NCBI GenBank assembly: GCA_039933015.1
Contig: JBDTOX010000072.1
Coordinates: 1 to 51,991, forward strand
From: JBDTOX01 sp039933015
Lineage (GTDB): Bacteria > Pseudomonadota > Gammaproteobacteria > Burkholderiales > Methylophilaceae
Direction of reading: 5' to 3'
Length of the DNA: 51,991 nt
Shown piece by piece: positions 42,592 through 50,199 of this stretch (position 1 is its first letter; the number at the start of each line of letters is the position of its first letter). The position numbers and the translations under genes were made by a program. The notes beneath the pieces were generated by a model. It was not told the DNA's origin. It did not search any database and saw nothing but the letters and a program-made list of their open reading frames with translations.

Positions 42592-44078
42592 AGAAGTTTC
42601 AGGCTAACGCCTATATCTTGCCAATAGGCCACTTCACTGGCCAGCTCAGCTTGCGTCAATGGATTATCTTTAAGCCAGCCCGGCTGTATCTGCAATCTGA
42701 AGCCGTCCTCTCCCCACACCAAGTCTAATTGGGGATAACTGTCATCCAGACGATTGCGATGGAACAAGATGGATAGCCGCAAAATCAGTACCAGCAAACA
42801 GCGGTCATCTTCCAGGCCAGGCAAGGCGAGTTTGTTCAAGGAGCGGCGTTGCGCGCGCACCAGCAAACCCAGTGTTTGCTGCTCCATTTTGGAGAAACCC
42901 GGCATATCGGCGTTTTCAACAATATAGGCAGAATGTTTGTGATAGCCATTATGCGCGATGGATACACCGATTTCATGCAATCTGGCCGCCCACACCAGGT
43001 AATGGCTGGTCGCCTCTGCATCCATCTTGAGCTTGCAAGCGACCTGCGATAACAGCTGCAAAGCCAGTTTTTGCACACGCCGGGCTTGCGCGTAATCTGC
43101 GTGATAGCGCCGCATGAAGCCGCGTACTGTAGTCTCGCGCGTGTCGTGATGGTGTATGCGGCCAAGCAGTTCGTACAGCACGCCTTCGCGCAAGGCACTA
43201 CTGGCAGTGGTCATGCGCTCTATATGCAAAGCATCGAAAGCTGCGCTCATAATGGAAAAACCACCTGGCAGCACGGCAGCTCGGTCGGCACTTAAGCCTG
43301 CCAGTTGCAATTTTTTGCTGTCTTTAGTTTTGAGTAGCAGATTGCGCAGTAGCCGCAGCCCATCACGTGTAATTTCGCCGTCACTCAAGCCATTAAGGCG
43401 CATGATTTCACCCAGGGCACGCGCCGTACCGGAAGAGCCAACGGCCTCTTGCCATTGCTCTGCAGTAAAGCGCTTGCGTATACTTTGAATTTCAGTTGCC
43501 GCAGCTATTTCCGCTTGCTCCAGGCTGCTTTCGCTAATTTTACCGTCGGGGAAAAATCTCAGGCTGTAGCTCACGCAGCCCATATACAGGCTTTCCATTT
43601 CCATGGGCTCAAAGCCCTGACCGACTATGAACTCGGTGGAACCACCGCCGATATCGATGACCAGGCGTTTGTGTGCAGTGAGGGGCAGGCTATGACTGAC
43701 GCCAACGAAAATCATGCGCGCTTCTTCGCGGCCAGCGATCACTTCGATAGGAAAACCCAAGGCCGCTTGCGCTTCGCGCAGCACTTGCGGCGCATTCTTG
43801 GCCACACGGAAAGTATTGGTAGCAACGGCACGTACAGCTTGGGGAGGCAGGCCGCGCAGGCGTTCACCAAAACGCTTGAGGCAATCAATGGCACGGCGCT
43901 GGGCATCAGCATCAAGATACTTATCTTTGCCCAAACCAGCGCCCAGACGGACCGCTTCGCGCAAGGAATCATGAAAAACCAGACGCCCGTCCACCACGCG
44001 GGCCAGTTGCAGTCTGAAGCTATTAGAGCCTAAATCAACTGCGGCAATTTCAGAAAAAGTCGGTTTTTTCTCAGCCAA
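42588..44078 (-). CDS. ppx: exopolyphosphatase / guanosine pentaphosphatase (Ppx/GppA)
   Basis: 496 residues. The actin-like ASKHA domains carry AAVDLGSNSFRLQLARV (phosphate 1), NTFRVAKNA, the catalytic Glu region AGREEARMIF, and VIDIGGGSTEFIVG. The C-terminal HD-type helical domain covers about 310-496. It degrades polyphosphate, so it opposes the convergent ppk next door. It is downstream of phoU on the same strand with 33 bases between, and probably shares its transcript. Confidence 0.95.
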   Translation of the reverse strand: MAEKKPTFSEIAAVDLGSNSFRLQLARVVDGRLVFHDSLREAVRLGAGLGKDKYLDADAQRRAIDCLKRFGERLRGLPPQAVRAVATNTFRVAKNAPQVLREAQAALGFPIEVIAGREEARMIFVGVSHSLPLTAHKRLVIDIGGGSTEFIVGQGFEPMEMESLYMGCVSYSLRFFPDGKISESSLEQAEIAAATEIQSIRKRFTAEQWQEAVGSSGTARALGEIMRLNGLSDGEITRDGLRLLRNLLLKTKDSKKLQLAGLSADRAAVLPGGFSIMSAAFDALHIERMTTASSALREGVLYELLGRIHHHDTRETTVRGFMRRYHADYAQARRVQKLALQLLSQVACKLKMDAEATSHYLVWAARLHEIGVSIAHNGYHKHSAYIVENADMPGFSKMEQQTLGLLVRAQRRSLNKLALPGLEDDRCLLVLILRLSILFHRNRLDDSYPQLDLVWGEDGFRLQIQPGWLKDNPLTQAELASEVAYWQDIGVSLKLL

Positions 44079-44111
44079 GGCCCACCTTCGACATATGCGT
44101 TACAACAAATA

Positions 44112-44819
44112 TCATGGTGCCAGAGTTTCGCGTTCCATTTCCTGGACCGTAGTATGTCGTACATCCTTGCCTTTGACCATGTAGACCACGTATTCGGCGA
44201 TGTTTTTGGAATGGTCGCCTATGCGCTCAATCGCCTTGGCCACAAACAGCACTTCCAGTGACATGGAGATAGTGCGCGGATCTTCCAGCATAAAGGTAAT
44301 AAGCTGGCGCGTAGCAGCGCGGAATTGCTCATCCACTTGTTCATCCTGGCGCGCAACATCCACGGTCTTGCTCATATCGAGGCGCGCAAAGGCATCCAGC
44401 GCGGTGCGCAACATCTCGCGCACCAACCCCACCATGGTTTTAATTTCAGTAAAACGCGGGGTGTATATGCGGTCGGATTCATAAATCTTTTGTGCAACGC
44501 GGGCAATTTTGGCCGCCTCGTCGCCAATACGCTCGAGATCGGTAATAGTTTTAACCACCATCATGATCATGCGCAAATCGCCTGCGGCTGGCTGGCGCCG
44601 TGCAATAATATGACTACAGTCTTCATCTATCTGGACTTCCAATCCATTGACGCGATGATCATTGGCAATCACGCTTTCTGCCAGGCTAGAATTAGCATTC
44701 ACCAGCGCATCCAGCGCATTGACGATCTGCTGTTCAACCAGGCCACCCATCTGCAAGACCTTGGCACGTACCGATTCAAGTTCGGCATCGTATTGCTTGT
44801 ATGTGTGTTCGAATTGCAT
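44112..44819 (-). CDS. phoU: phosphate transport regulator PhoU
   Basis: 235 residues of two three-helix PhoU repeats, with the metal-binding motifs ERIGDEAAKIARV (about 84-96) and ERIGDHSKNIAEYVV (about 200). PhoU links Pst phosphate uptake to the PhoR/PhoB system. The ATG at 44819 (MQFEHTYKQYD) has AGAAGGGA upstream. An in-frame TTG six codons earlier is a weaker start. A candidate Pho box lies about 90 bases upstream. Confidence 0.95.
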   Translation of the reverse strand: MQFEHTYKQYDAELESVRAKVLQMGGLVEQQIVNALDALVNANSSLAESVIANDHRVNGLEVQIDEDCSHIIARRQPAAGDLRMIMMVVKTITDLERIGDEAAKIARVAQKIYESDRIYTPRFTEIKTMVGLVREMLRTALDAFARLDMSKTVDVARQDEQVDEQFRAATRQLITFMLEDPRTISMSLEVLFVAKAIERIGDHSKNIAEYVVYMVKGKDVRHTTVQEMERETLAP

Positions 44820-44904
44820 AGTGCGTTCCCTTCTCAAAGATTCACGGCGGTCTGGTTCAGGCCAGAAACCGGTTCTAGCCGACCTTACAGCCTACCACCC
44901 ATGT

Positions 44905-44922
44905 GTGACAGTTTCATGTCCA
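44905..44922 (-). promoter_or_regulatory. candidate PhoB binding site upstream of phoU
   Basis: On the minus strand the sequence TGGACATGAAACTGTCAC has two seven-base halves separated by GAAA. The second half matches the CTGTCAT consensus at six of seven positions and the first at four. It lies between rpiA and phoU, 86 bases before the phoU ATG. It fits known phosphate control of phoU genes but rests on one site judged by eye. Confidence 0.45.
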
Positions 44923-44951
44923 ACCAGGTTGTTCTGATTTCTGCCCACAGA

Positions 44952-45611
44952 TTAGCGCTTGTAAGTTTTCACGCCGTCTGCGGTGGCTAACAGCAGCACA
45001 TTAGCAGGACGTGCAGCAAATAATCCATTGGTAACCACACCAACAATTTGGTTAATCCGGTTTTCCAGCGCTACCGGGTCAAGAATCTTCAAACCAGTAA
45101 CATCCAGAATAACATTGCCGTTGTCAGTGGTGAAACCCTCGCGCAATTTAGGTAGGCCGCCCAGTTTCACCAATTCACGCGCCACATAGCTACGCGCCAT
45201 CGGGATCACTTCCACTGGCAGCGGGAATGCGCCCAACACCGGCACTAGCTTGCTGCTATCACATATGCAGATAAAGCTTTTAGCGCAGGCAGCCACGATT
45301 TTTTCGCGGGTAAGCGCGCCACCGCCACCTTTCAACATATGCAGATGTTCGGTAATTTCATCTGCGCCATCGACATAAATGTCCATGCCGTCAACGCTGT
45401 TCAAATCAAACACCTGGATGCCGTGATTTTTCAGACGCTGGGCTGTGGCTTCAGAGCTTGCAACAGCGCCGTCAATCTTGGATTTAACCTTGGCTAATTC
45501 ATCAATAAATAAATTAGCGGTAGAGCCCGTGCCAACACCAATGATGCCGCCTTGCACATAAGACACGGCGGCCGCTGCCACCTGCTGTTTTAATTCGTCC
45601 TGTGTTGCCAT
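44952..45611 (-). CDS. rpiA: ribose-5-phosphate isomerase A
   Basis: 219 residues with the substrate-binding GVGTGSTANLFID (about 26-38), DGADEI (about 81-86) and KGGGGALTREKIVA (about 93-106, catalytic Glu). It interconverts ribose- and ribulose-5-phosphate in the pentose phosphate pathway. KdsD at 3284 uses the same ribulose-5-phosphate. The ATG at 45611 (MATQDELK) has AAAGGAG upstream. An in-frame start 19 codons earlier is less likely. It is divergent from ilvA with 85 bases between. Confidence 0.96.
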   Translation of the reverse strand: MATQDELKQQVAAAAVSYVQGGIIGVGTGSTANLFIDELAKVKSKIDGAVASSEATAQRLKNHGIQVFDLNSVDGMDIYVDGADEITEHLHMLKGGGGALTREKIVAACAKSFICICDSSKLVPVLGAFPLPVEVIPMARSYVARELVKLGGLPKLREGFTTDNGNVILDVTGLKILDPVALENRINQIVGVVTNGLFAARPANVLLLATADGVKTYKR

Positions 45612-45696
45612 TTCTACTTTTACTCCTTTGTTTTCTTTATAATCCTGTACATCCCTAGAATAATACACCGCGGATTTATAATTAGCCCAGTACTCA

Positions 45697-47208
45697 ATGA
45701 AAAACGACTATCTAGAAAAAATTCAAACTGCTCGCGTTTACGATGTGGCAAACAAAACGCCACTGGAATTTCAGCCAAATTTATCTGCGCGGGTTAATAA
45801 CCGTGTATTGCTTAAGCGCGAGGATATGCAGCCTGTGTTTTCTTTCAAGCTGCGCGGCGCTTATAACAAGATGGCTAATTTATCCGCAGAGACACTGCAG
45901 CAAGGGGTAATCGCGGCATCCGCAGGCAATCATGCACAAGGCGTCGCACTGGCAGCACAAAAATTAGGTTGCCGCGCCATTATCGTCATGCCCACGACTA
46001 CGCCGCTTATCAAGGTGGATGCGGTACGCAATCGTGGTGCCGAAGTCGTTCTGTTCGGTGATTCTTATTCAGATGCCTATTTACATGCGCTTGAGCTGGA
46101 AAAGTCGGAAAAACTCACATTTGTGCGTCCATTCGACGATCCGGACGTCATCGCAGGACAAGGCACTATCGCCATGGAAATTCTGCACGACCACCCTGCG
46201 CCCATACATGCGATTTTTTGCGCCGTCGGCGGTGGCGGCCTGATTGCAGGCATCGCCGCTTATGTAAAACAGCTACGTCCGGAAATCAAAATTATCGGCG
46301 TAGAGACGGTTGATGCCGACGCCATGACCCAATCCCTGGCTAAGGGTGAGCGTGTGTTACTGGACCAGGTCGGACTCTTCGCCGATGGCGCTGCCGTCAA
46401 ACAAGTGGGCGTTGAAACCTTTCGGCTCTGCCAGGAATATGTCGACGAAATGATCCTGGTCGACAACGACGCCATCTGTGCCGCTATTAAAGATGTGTTT
46501 GAAGACACGCGCTCGATTCTGGAACCTGCCGGCGCGCTGGCCATAGCGGGCATCAAAGCATATATAAAGCGCAACAAGTTGCACGGCAAAACACTGGTGG
46601 GCATTGCCTCGGGCGCCAACATGAATTTTGATCGTCTGCGCTTCGTGGCCGAACGTGCCGAAATCGGCGAAAAGCGCGAAGCCGTACTGGCAGTGACCAT
46701 TCCCGAAAAGCCCGGCTCATTCAAGACATTCTGCCGCCTGTTGGGCGACCGCAGCATTACTGAGTTCAATTATCGTTACGCCGACCCCAAGCAGGCGCAT
46801 ATCTTTGTCGGCGTAGGCATTCACAATAACAATGAATCTCGCCATCTTGTGGAAATGCTGAAAAACCATGACCTGGCAGCTCTGGATTTAACCGACAATG
46901 AAATGGCGAAGCTACACCTGCGCCACTTGGTCGGCGGACATGCGCCACAAGCCGAACATGAGCAGGTCTATCGCTTTGAGTTCCCGGAAAGGCCGGGAGC
47001 ACTCATGAAGTTCCTCGATACCATGGGGCACGACTGGAATATCAGCCTGTTCCATTACCGCAACCACGGCGCCGACTATGGTCGTGTATTGATAGGCATG
47101 CAAGTGCCTCCCGAGGAAAAAGCCGATTTCGAAATCTTCCTCGACAACTTGGGCTATCCTTATTGGGATGAAAGTAACAATCCGGCCTATCAGTTATTTC
47201 TGGGATAG
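45697..47208 (+). CDS. ilvA: threonine ammonia-lyase, biosynthetic
   Basis: 503 residues. The PLP-binding catalytic domain has the Schiff-base Lys in FSFKLRGAYNKM (about residue 52), SAGNHAQGVALAAQ and the phosphate loop AVGGGGLIAGIA. Two C-terminal ACT-like regulatory repeats begin near 330 (AVLAVTIPEKPGSFKTFC) and near 425 (RFEFPERPGALMKFLDTM). The two ACT domains mark the isoleucine-inhibited biosynthetic form. It deaminates threonine to 2-oxobutyrate. TATAAT at 45677-45682 may be its -10 element. Confidence 0.96.
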   Translation: MKNDYLEKIQTARVYDVANKTPLEFQPNLSARVNNRVLLKREDMQPVFSFKLRGAYNKMANLSAETLQQGVIAASAGNHAQGVALAAQKLGCRAIIVMPTTTPLIKVDAVRNRGAEVVLFGDSYSDAYLHALELEKSEKLTFVRPFDDPDVIAGQGTIAMEILHDHPAPIHAIFCAVGGGGLIAGIAAYVKQLRPEIKIIGVETVDADAMTQSLAKGERVLLDQVGLFADGAAVKQVGVETFRLCQEYVDEMILVDNDAICAAIKDVFEDTRSILEPAGALAIAGIKAYIKRNKLHGKTLVGIASGANMNFDRLRFVAERAEIGEKREAVLAVTIPEKPGSFKTFCRLLGDRSITEFNYRYADPKQAHIFVGVGIHNNNESRHLVEMLKNHDLAALDLTDNEMAKLHLRHLVGGHAPQAEHEQVYRFEFPERPGALMKFLDTMGHDWNISLFHYRNHGADYGRVLIGMQVPPEEKADFEIFLDNLGYPYWDESNNPAYQLFLG

Positions 47209-47215
47209 GTTGCGG

Positions 47216-47398
47216 CTAGCTACGTTCGCGCCATAAGCCAAAAGCCAGACCACCGGCAATCAGAAAACCCAGCACACTTGCCCAGAGCGGCACGAGCATG
47301 CCGTTAAAGCTGACGTCCCAGCCCAGAAAAAGCCGCAATACATGCATCAAGGCCATGAGTACGAACACTGCGATTGCGAGCAGAGTGAACGGTTTCAT
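47216..47398 (-). CDS. 60-residue two-helix membrane protein
   Basis: 60 residues with two clear membrane segments (about 5-24 and 35-54) and a charged end (WRERS). AAGAAAGGGCG lies before the ATG as ribosome binding site. It starts just downstream of the pyridoxamine-oxidase-like gene and ends seven bases from the ilvA stop. It is not recognised beyond resembling small hypothetical membrane proteins. The clean hydrophobic pattern and ribosome binding site argue that it is real. Confidence 0.65.
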   Translation of the reverse strand: MKPFTLLAIAVFVLMALMHVLRLFLGWDVSFNGMLVPLWASVLGFLIAGGLAFGLWRERS

Positions 47399-47437
47399 AT
47401 TGAGCGCCCTTTCTTTCAGGAACCACCATGAAAATCA

Positions 47438-47995
47438 TTAGACCGCCTGGGAGTCTTCAAAAATCCCGGTGGGCTTCCCATCCAGGCTAAGCTGGTTTCT
47501 TTTCTCCCAATACTCGAATATCCCCTGCTCGCCCTTCTTCTCTGCCCACTTGTCCAACTGATGGCGCTCGTCCTTGTATTCAAGATAAGGCACGCCCATG
47601 CCGCAAGAAGTCAGCACCAGATCGATATCCAGCACGAATATCTGCCGCGCGCCCGGAATCATCTCGAAACGCTGTGCCAGTTCACCCCACTCGGCATCTC
47701 TGGCATGGTAGACCTTGGCCTGGCCATAAAGCCGCAGCACCACCGGCTTGCCCTCAAACGCGCAGTACATGATGGTCATGCGGCCATTTTCCAGCACATG
47801 CGCAGCCGTTTCGTTGCCGCTGCCCGTCACATCCAGCCAGGCGACCGTGCTGGGATCAATGACACGCAGCGAATCCATGCCCTTGGGCGAAAGATTGACG
47901 CGCCCCTCGGCTGGCGCCGTGGCGACGAAAAAAATGTGCTGATTCCGGATAAACTGGATCAGATCCTGACTAAGTTCGGTATAGCGTTGTCCCAT
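47438..47995 (-). CDS. pyridoxamine 5'-phosphate oxidase-like flavoprotein
   Basis: 185 residues with a split-barrel FMN-binding fold: FIRNQHIFFVATAPAEGRVNL-type start region, LSPKGMDSLRV, a VAWLDVTGSGNETAAHV strand, and NGRMTIMYCAF. It belongs to the general stress / pyridoxamine oxidase-related group rather than PdxH itself, as the PdxH substrate segment is not seen. It probably binds FMN or F420 or is a general stress protein. Substrate unknown. Confidence 0.82.
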   Translation of the reverse strand: MGQRYTELSQDLIQFIRNQHIFFVATAPAEGRVNLSPKGMDSLRVIDPSTVAWLDVTGSGNETAAHVLENGRMTIMYCAFEGKPVVLRLYGQAKVYHARDAEWGELAQRFEMIPGARQIFVLDIDLVLTSCGMGVPYLEYKDERHQLDKWAEKKGEQGIFEYWEKRNQLSLDGKPTGIFEDSQAV

Positions 47996-48033
47996 GATTT
48001 ACCTCAGTTTTAATCATTAATTGTTGCAGTTAA

Positions 48034-48492
48034 TTATTTCAGAAGCGTAAGAATGAATGCCCACTCTCCGGGATCAACCGGTGCAATCGATAACCGATTG
48101 CCGCGCTGTAAAATGCGCAGGGTAGCCAGCTCCGGATATTCACGCAGCTCTTTCAAACTCAGCAGCCTGGTCTTGCGTATGAGCTTCACGTCCACACTCA
48201 TCCAGCGTGGATTTTCTGGTGTCGATTTAGGCTCGAAATATCGATGCTGGGGATCAAATTGTGTGCGATCCGGGTAAGCCGGCCTGCTCACTTCTACTAT
48301 GCCGGCAATCCCCGGCACATCACAATTTGAGTGATAGAAAAACGCCTGGTCACCGAGCTGCATCTGGTCACGTATAAAGTTGCGCGCCTGATAATTGCGT
48401 ACGCCATACCAATCCACAGTTTGATTGGGAAATGCAGCAAGATCATCGATAGAAACATCCGACGGCTCGGATTTCATTAACCAGTAACGCAT
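48034..48492 (-). CDS. EVE domain protein
   Basis: 152 residues, nearly all EVE domain: MRYWLMKSEPSDVSIDDL at the start, YGVRNYQARNFIRD, LGDQAFFYHSNCDVPGIAG and VDPGEWAFILTLLK at the end. EVE domains are related to PUA and YTH folds and are thought to bind modified bases in RNA or DNA. The ATG at 48492 fits the family; an upstream in-frame ATG at 48561 adds 23 residues with no counterpart. It is divergent from the DUF2237 gene. Confidence 0.92.
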   Translation of the reverse strand: MRYWLMKSEPSDVSIDDLAAFPNQTVDWYGVRNYQARNFIRDQMQLGDQAFFYHSNCDVPGIAGIVEVSRPAYPDRTQFDPQHRYFEPKSTPENPRWMSVDVKLIRKTRLLSLKELREYPELATLRILQRGNRLSIAPVDPGEWAFILTLLK

Positions 48493-48561
48493 AGAAGCTT
48501 TTCTATTAAATTCAGATTCTCGTATCATAACCTGACTTACTCGACTACAAAGGCATGGCAA

Positions 48562-48921
48562 ATGGCACGCAACGTATTAGGTACGGAATTACAACTATGC
48601 AGCCTGGACCCGCTCACAGGTTTCACTCGTACAGGCTGCTGCGAGACCGGCCCCGAGGATATCGGCAGTCACACGGTATGCGTGCAGGTAACAGAAGAGT
48701 TTTTGGCATTTTCCATGTCGCGCGGCAATGATTTAAGCACGCCTCGCCCAGAATATGGCTTTGAAGGTCTGCATCCGGGAGACCGGTGGTGCTTGTGCGC
48801 TGCGCGTTGGCATGAGGCGGCGGAGGAAGGCTTCGCCCCACCCGTTATTTTGGAGTCAACACACGAAAGGGCGCTGGAAATTGCCAGCCTGGCCGATCTT
48901 AAATATCACGCACTACGATAA
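48562..48921 (+). CDS. DUF2237 family protein
   Basis: 119 residues starting MARNVLGTELQLCSLDPLTGFTR-like (NVLGTEL, then FTRTGCCETGPEDIGSHTVC). This is the compact Cys-containing DUF2237 domain, of unknown function. The PRPEYGFEGLHPGDRWCLCA segment and the tail ALEIASLADLKYHA are typical. AAAGG lies eight bases before the ATG. The gene converges with the 6S RNA on the other strand. Confidence 0.9.
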   Translation: MARNVLGTELQLCSLDPLTGFTRTGCCETGPEDIGSHTVCVQVTEEFLAFSMSRGNDLSTPRPEYGFEGLHPGDRWCLCAARWHEAAEEGFAPPVILESTHERALEIASLADLKYHALR

Positions 48922-48983
48922 GTTCGATTGGCAAAGCAAAGCCAACCAACGTCAGCTCTGATTTACCTGTGGAATAAGGGAAG

Positions 48984-49161
48984 TTCCCCGCAAATGTTAC
49001 CTAAGCCAGCATCCTGAACCGGGAAGGTTCAAGTGGTGACAGCCTCAAGCCACATCAGGTACACCCACGCTATGGGGCGCGCGCACAGCAAGCTTTGGAA
49101 GCCGAAACCTATGCCAAAAGCTAGTTCAAGGAATATATAGCTTAAGCAACACCGCAGGGAA
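48984..49161 (-). ncRNA. ssrS: 6S RNA (SsrS)
   Basis: On the minus strand, about 178 nt begin TTCCCTGCGGTGTTGCTTAAGC and end GCTTAGGTAACATTTGCGGGGAA-type sequence (shown here as key pairs). TTCCCTGC pairs GCGGGGAA, GGTGTTGC pairs GTAACATT, and TTAAGC pairs GCTTAG, forming the long closing stem. The 3' arm has the CTTGAACC/GGTTCAGG hairpin seen in E. coli 6S. Size, fold and position just downstream of zapA on the same strand all match. 6S binds the housekeeping polymerase holoenzyme and represses transcription in stationary phase. The exact ends may differ by a few bases. Confidence 0.88.
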
Positions 49162-49220
49162 CAAACTGGAAAACTAGAAAAATCGGCTAGTTTTGAAGAC
49201 TTGAAGTTTTAGAACTTAAT

Positions 49221-49526
49221 CTAGAACAAATTATTTTGCTCAGCTACCGCCTCGTCAATTTGTTCCTGCATGACAACGATTCTACGCTTGAAATCGCCAA
49301 TGTCAAAGCCGCCGCCGTGAGTGGTTATCAGTTCATGTGCCAGGTTAAGAGCCGCCATAATGGCAATGCGCTCAACCCCAATAACCTTGCCGGTATCACG
49401 AATGTCGCGCATTTTTTTATCGAGAAAGTTAACTGCTTTAATCAACCCCTCACGCTCATCATCCGTGCATGAGACCTTGAATTCACGCCCCATGATATTG
49501 ACATCAACGCCCTGCACTTCGCTCAT
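49221..49526 (-). CDS. zapA: cell division protein ZapA
   Basis: 101 residues. The N-terminal VDVNIMGREFKVSC strand pair is followed by DDEREGLIKAVNFLDKKM, IAIMAALNLAHELI and a C-terminal coiled coil. ZapA binds and bundles FtsZ filaments at the division ring. The ATG overlaps the stop of the ZapB-like gene by four bases. 6S RNA follows 60 bases downstream, the usual order. Confidence 0.94.
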   Translation of the reverse strand: MSEVQGVDVNIMGREFKVSCTDDEREGLIKAVNFLDKKMRDIRDTGKVIGVERIAIMAALNLAHELITTHGGGFDIGDFKRRIVVMQEQIDEAVAEQNNLF

Positions 49527-49738
49527 AGCGATTCCTTGCTTACAACATCTTGCGGCAAACGCTCGATGAGAGCTTCCAGCCGAGTACTAGCCAGCGCCAT
49601 ATTTTCCTTTAGCTGCCTGGTCTCATCCTGTTCCTGGACAAGCTCCTGACGCAATTTGAGGTTTTCCGCACGCAACAACTGACAGAGCTCAATAAGCTGC
49701 GCCAGCTTTTCTTCCAAGGCTTTTAAATCTGCTTCCAT
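49523..49738 (-). CDS. ZapB-like coiled-coil cell division protein
   Basis: 71 residues, almost all heptad repeat (MEADLKALEEKLAQLIELC, then LLRAENLKLRQELVQEQDE). It belongs to the small coiled-coil family (TIGR02449) found directly upstream of zapA, analogous to ZapB. The ATG at 49738 opens with the coiled coil; the in-frame ATG at 49774 adds 12 unrelated residues. It probably works with ZapA at the division ring. Confidence 0.82.
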   Translation of the reverse strand: MEADLKALEEKLAQLIELCQLLRAENLKLRQELVQEQDETRQLKENMALASTRLEALIERLPQDVVSKESL

Positions 49739-49814
49739 GGCGCCACTATAATTTGAGAATCCTTGTATGGTCAACTACTAAGGATAATTTTTGAAAGTAT
49801 TACAGCATGTTACG

Positions 49815-49833
49815 CACCAAAACTAATTTGGTG
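49815..49833. promoter_or_regulatory. inverted repeat over the -35 region of the btuB promoter
   Basis: CACCAAA (49815-49821) and TTTGGTG (49827-49833) form perfect seven-base arms with a five-base spacer. The right arm contains the proposed -35 element. This is operator-like, but no regulator can be named. Confidence 0.4.
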
Positions 49834-49857
49834 ACTTTTGCCGTGGTAACTTATAAT
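49828..49857 (+). promoter_or_regulatory. promoter for the cobalamin riboswitch and btuB
   Basis: A perfect -10 TATAAT (49852-49857) is preceded by TTGGTG (49828-49833) at 18 bases. The predicted start near 49864 coincides with the first base of the riboswitch P1 stem, which supports the call. Confidence 0.65.
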
Positions 49858-49864
49858 CGCCGCA

Positions 49865-50065
49865 AGTTGTCAGGTGCCGACATCGCTATCCAGCGACGAG
49901 GTGAAACTGGGAAACAGGTGCGTTTGATTGTTAATACATGAGAAACAATGCCTGTGCTGCCCCCGCAACGGTAAGTATGTGCGGATAAACCAATAAGCCA
50001 CTGTGGTTAAGCCATGGGAAGGCGGTTTATCAAAACATATGAGCCCGGAGACCGGCCTGCAAACT
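49865..50065 (+). promoter_or_regulatory. cobalamin riboswitch upstream of btuB
   Basis: Conserved blocks occur in order: GGTGAAACTGGGAAACAGGTG (quoted as GGTGAAAC, GGGAA, CAGGTG), GCCTGTGCTGCCCCCGCAA, CGGTAAG, the B12 box AAGCCACTG, TGGGAAGGCGG, and GAGCCCGGAGACCGGCC. P1 can form between AGTT..CAGG at 49865-49874 and CCTG..AACT near 50056-50065. Adenosylcobalamin binding normally shuts off the downstream gene, here the vitamin B12 receptor. Confidence 0.95.
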
Positions 50066-50071
50066 ACGCTT

Positions 50072-50158
50072 GGAAATACCGCGGGGTGACGGTTTTCGTG
50101 ACGCTATGCCTCTGGCTTTCGTTTCGGTCTGTTGTGCTTTCCGGTATTTCCTTATTTT
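50072..50158 (+). terminator. candidate terminator stem in the riboswitch expression platform
   Basis: GGAAATACCG (50072-50081) and CGGTATTTCC (50142-50151) are perfect ten-base complements around a 60-base loop, followed by TTATTTT. The stem starts seven bases after the aptamer and ends 48 bases before the btuB ATG. It could be the termination arm of the switch. The long loop is unusual. Confidence 0.5.
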
Positions 50159-50199
50159 GATTTATGACATGCGGGGTCGCATGTTGTTAAAGGAATTTC

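Noticed and set aside
43449..44033. 194-codon open frame antisense to ppx
   Set aside because: It is opposite the conserved N-terminal half of ppx; no motif or ribosome binding site supports it.
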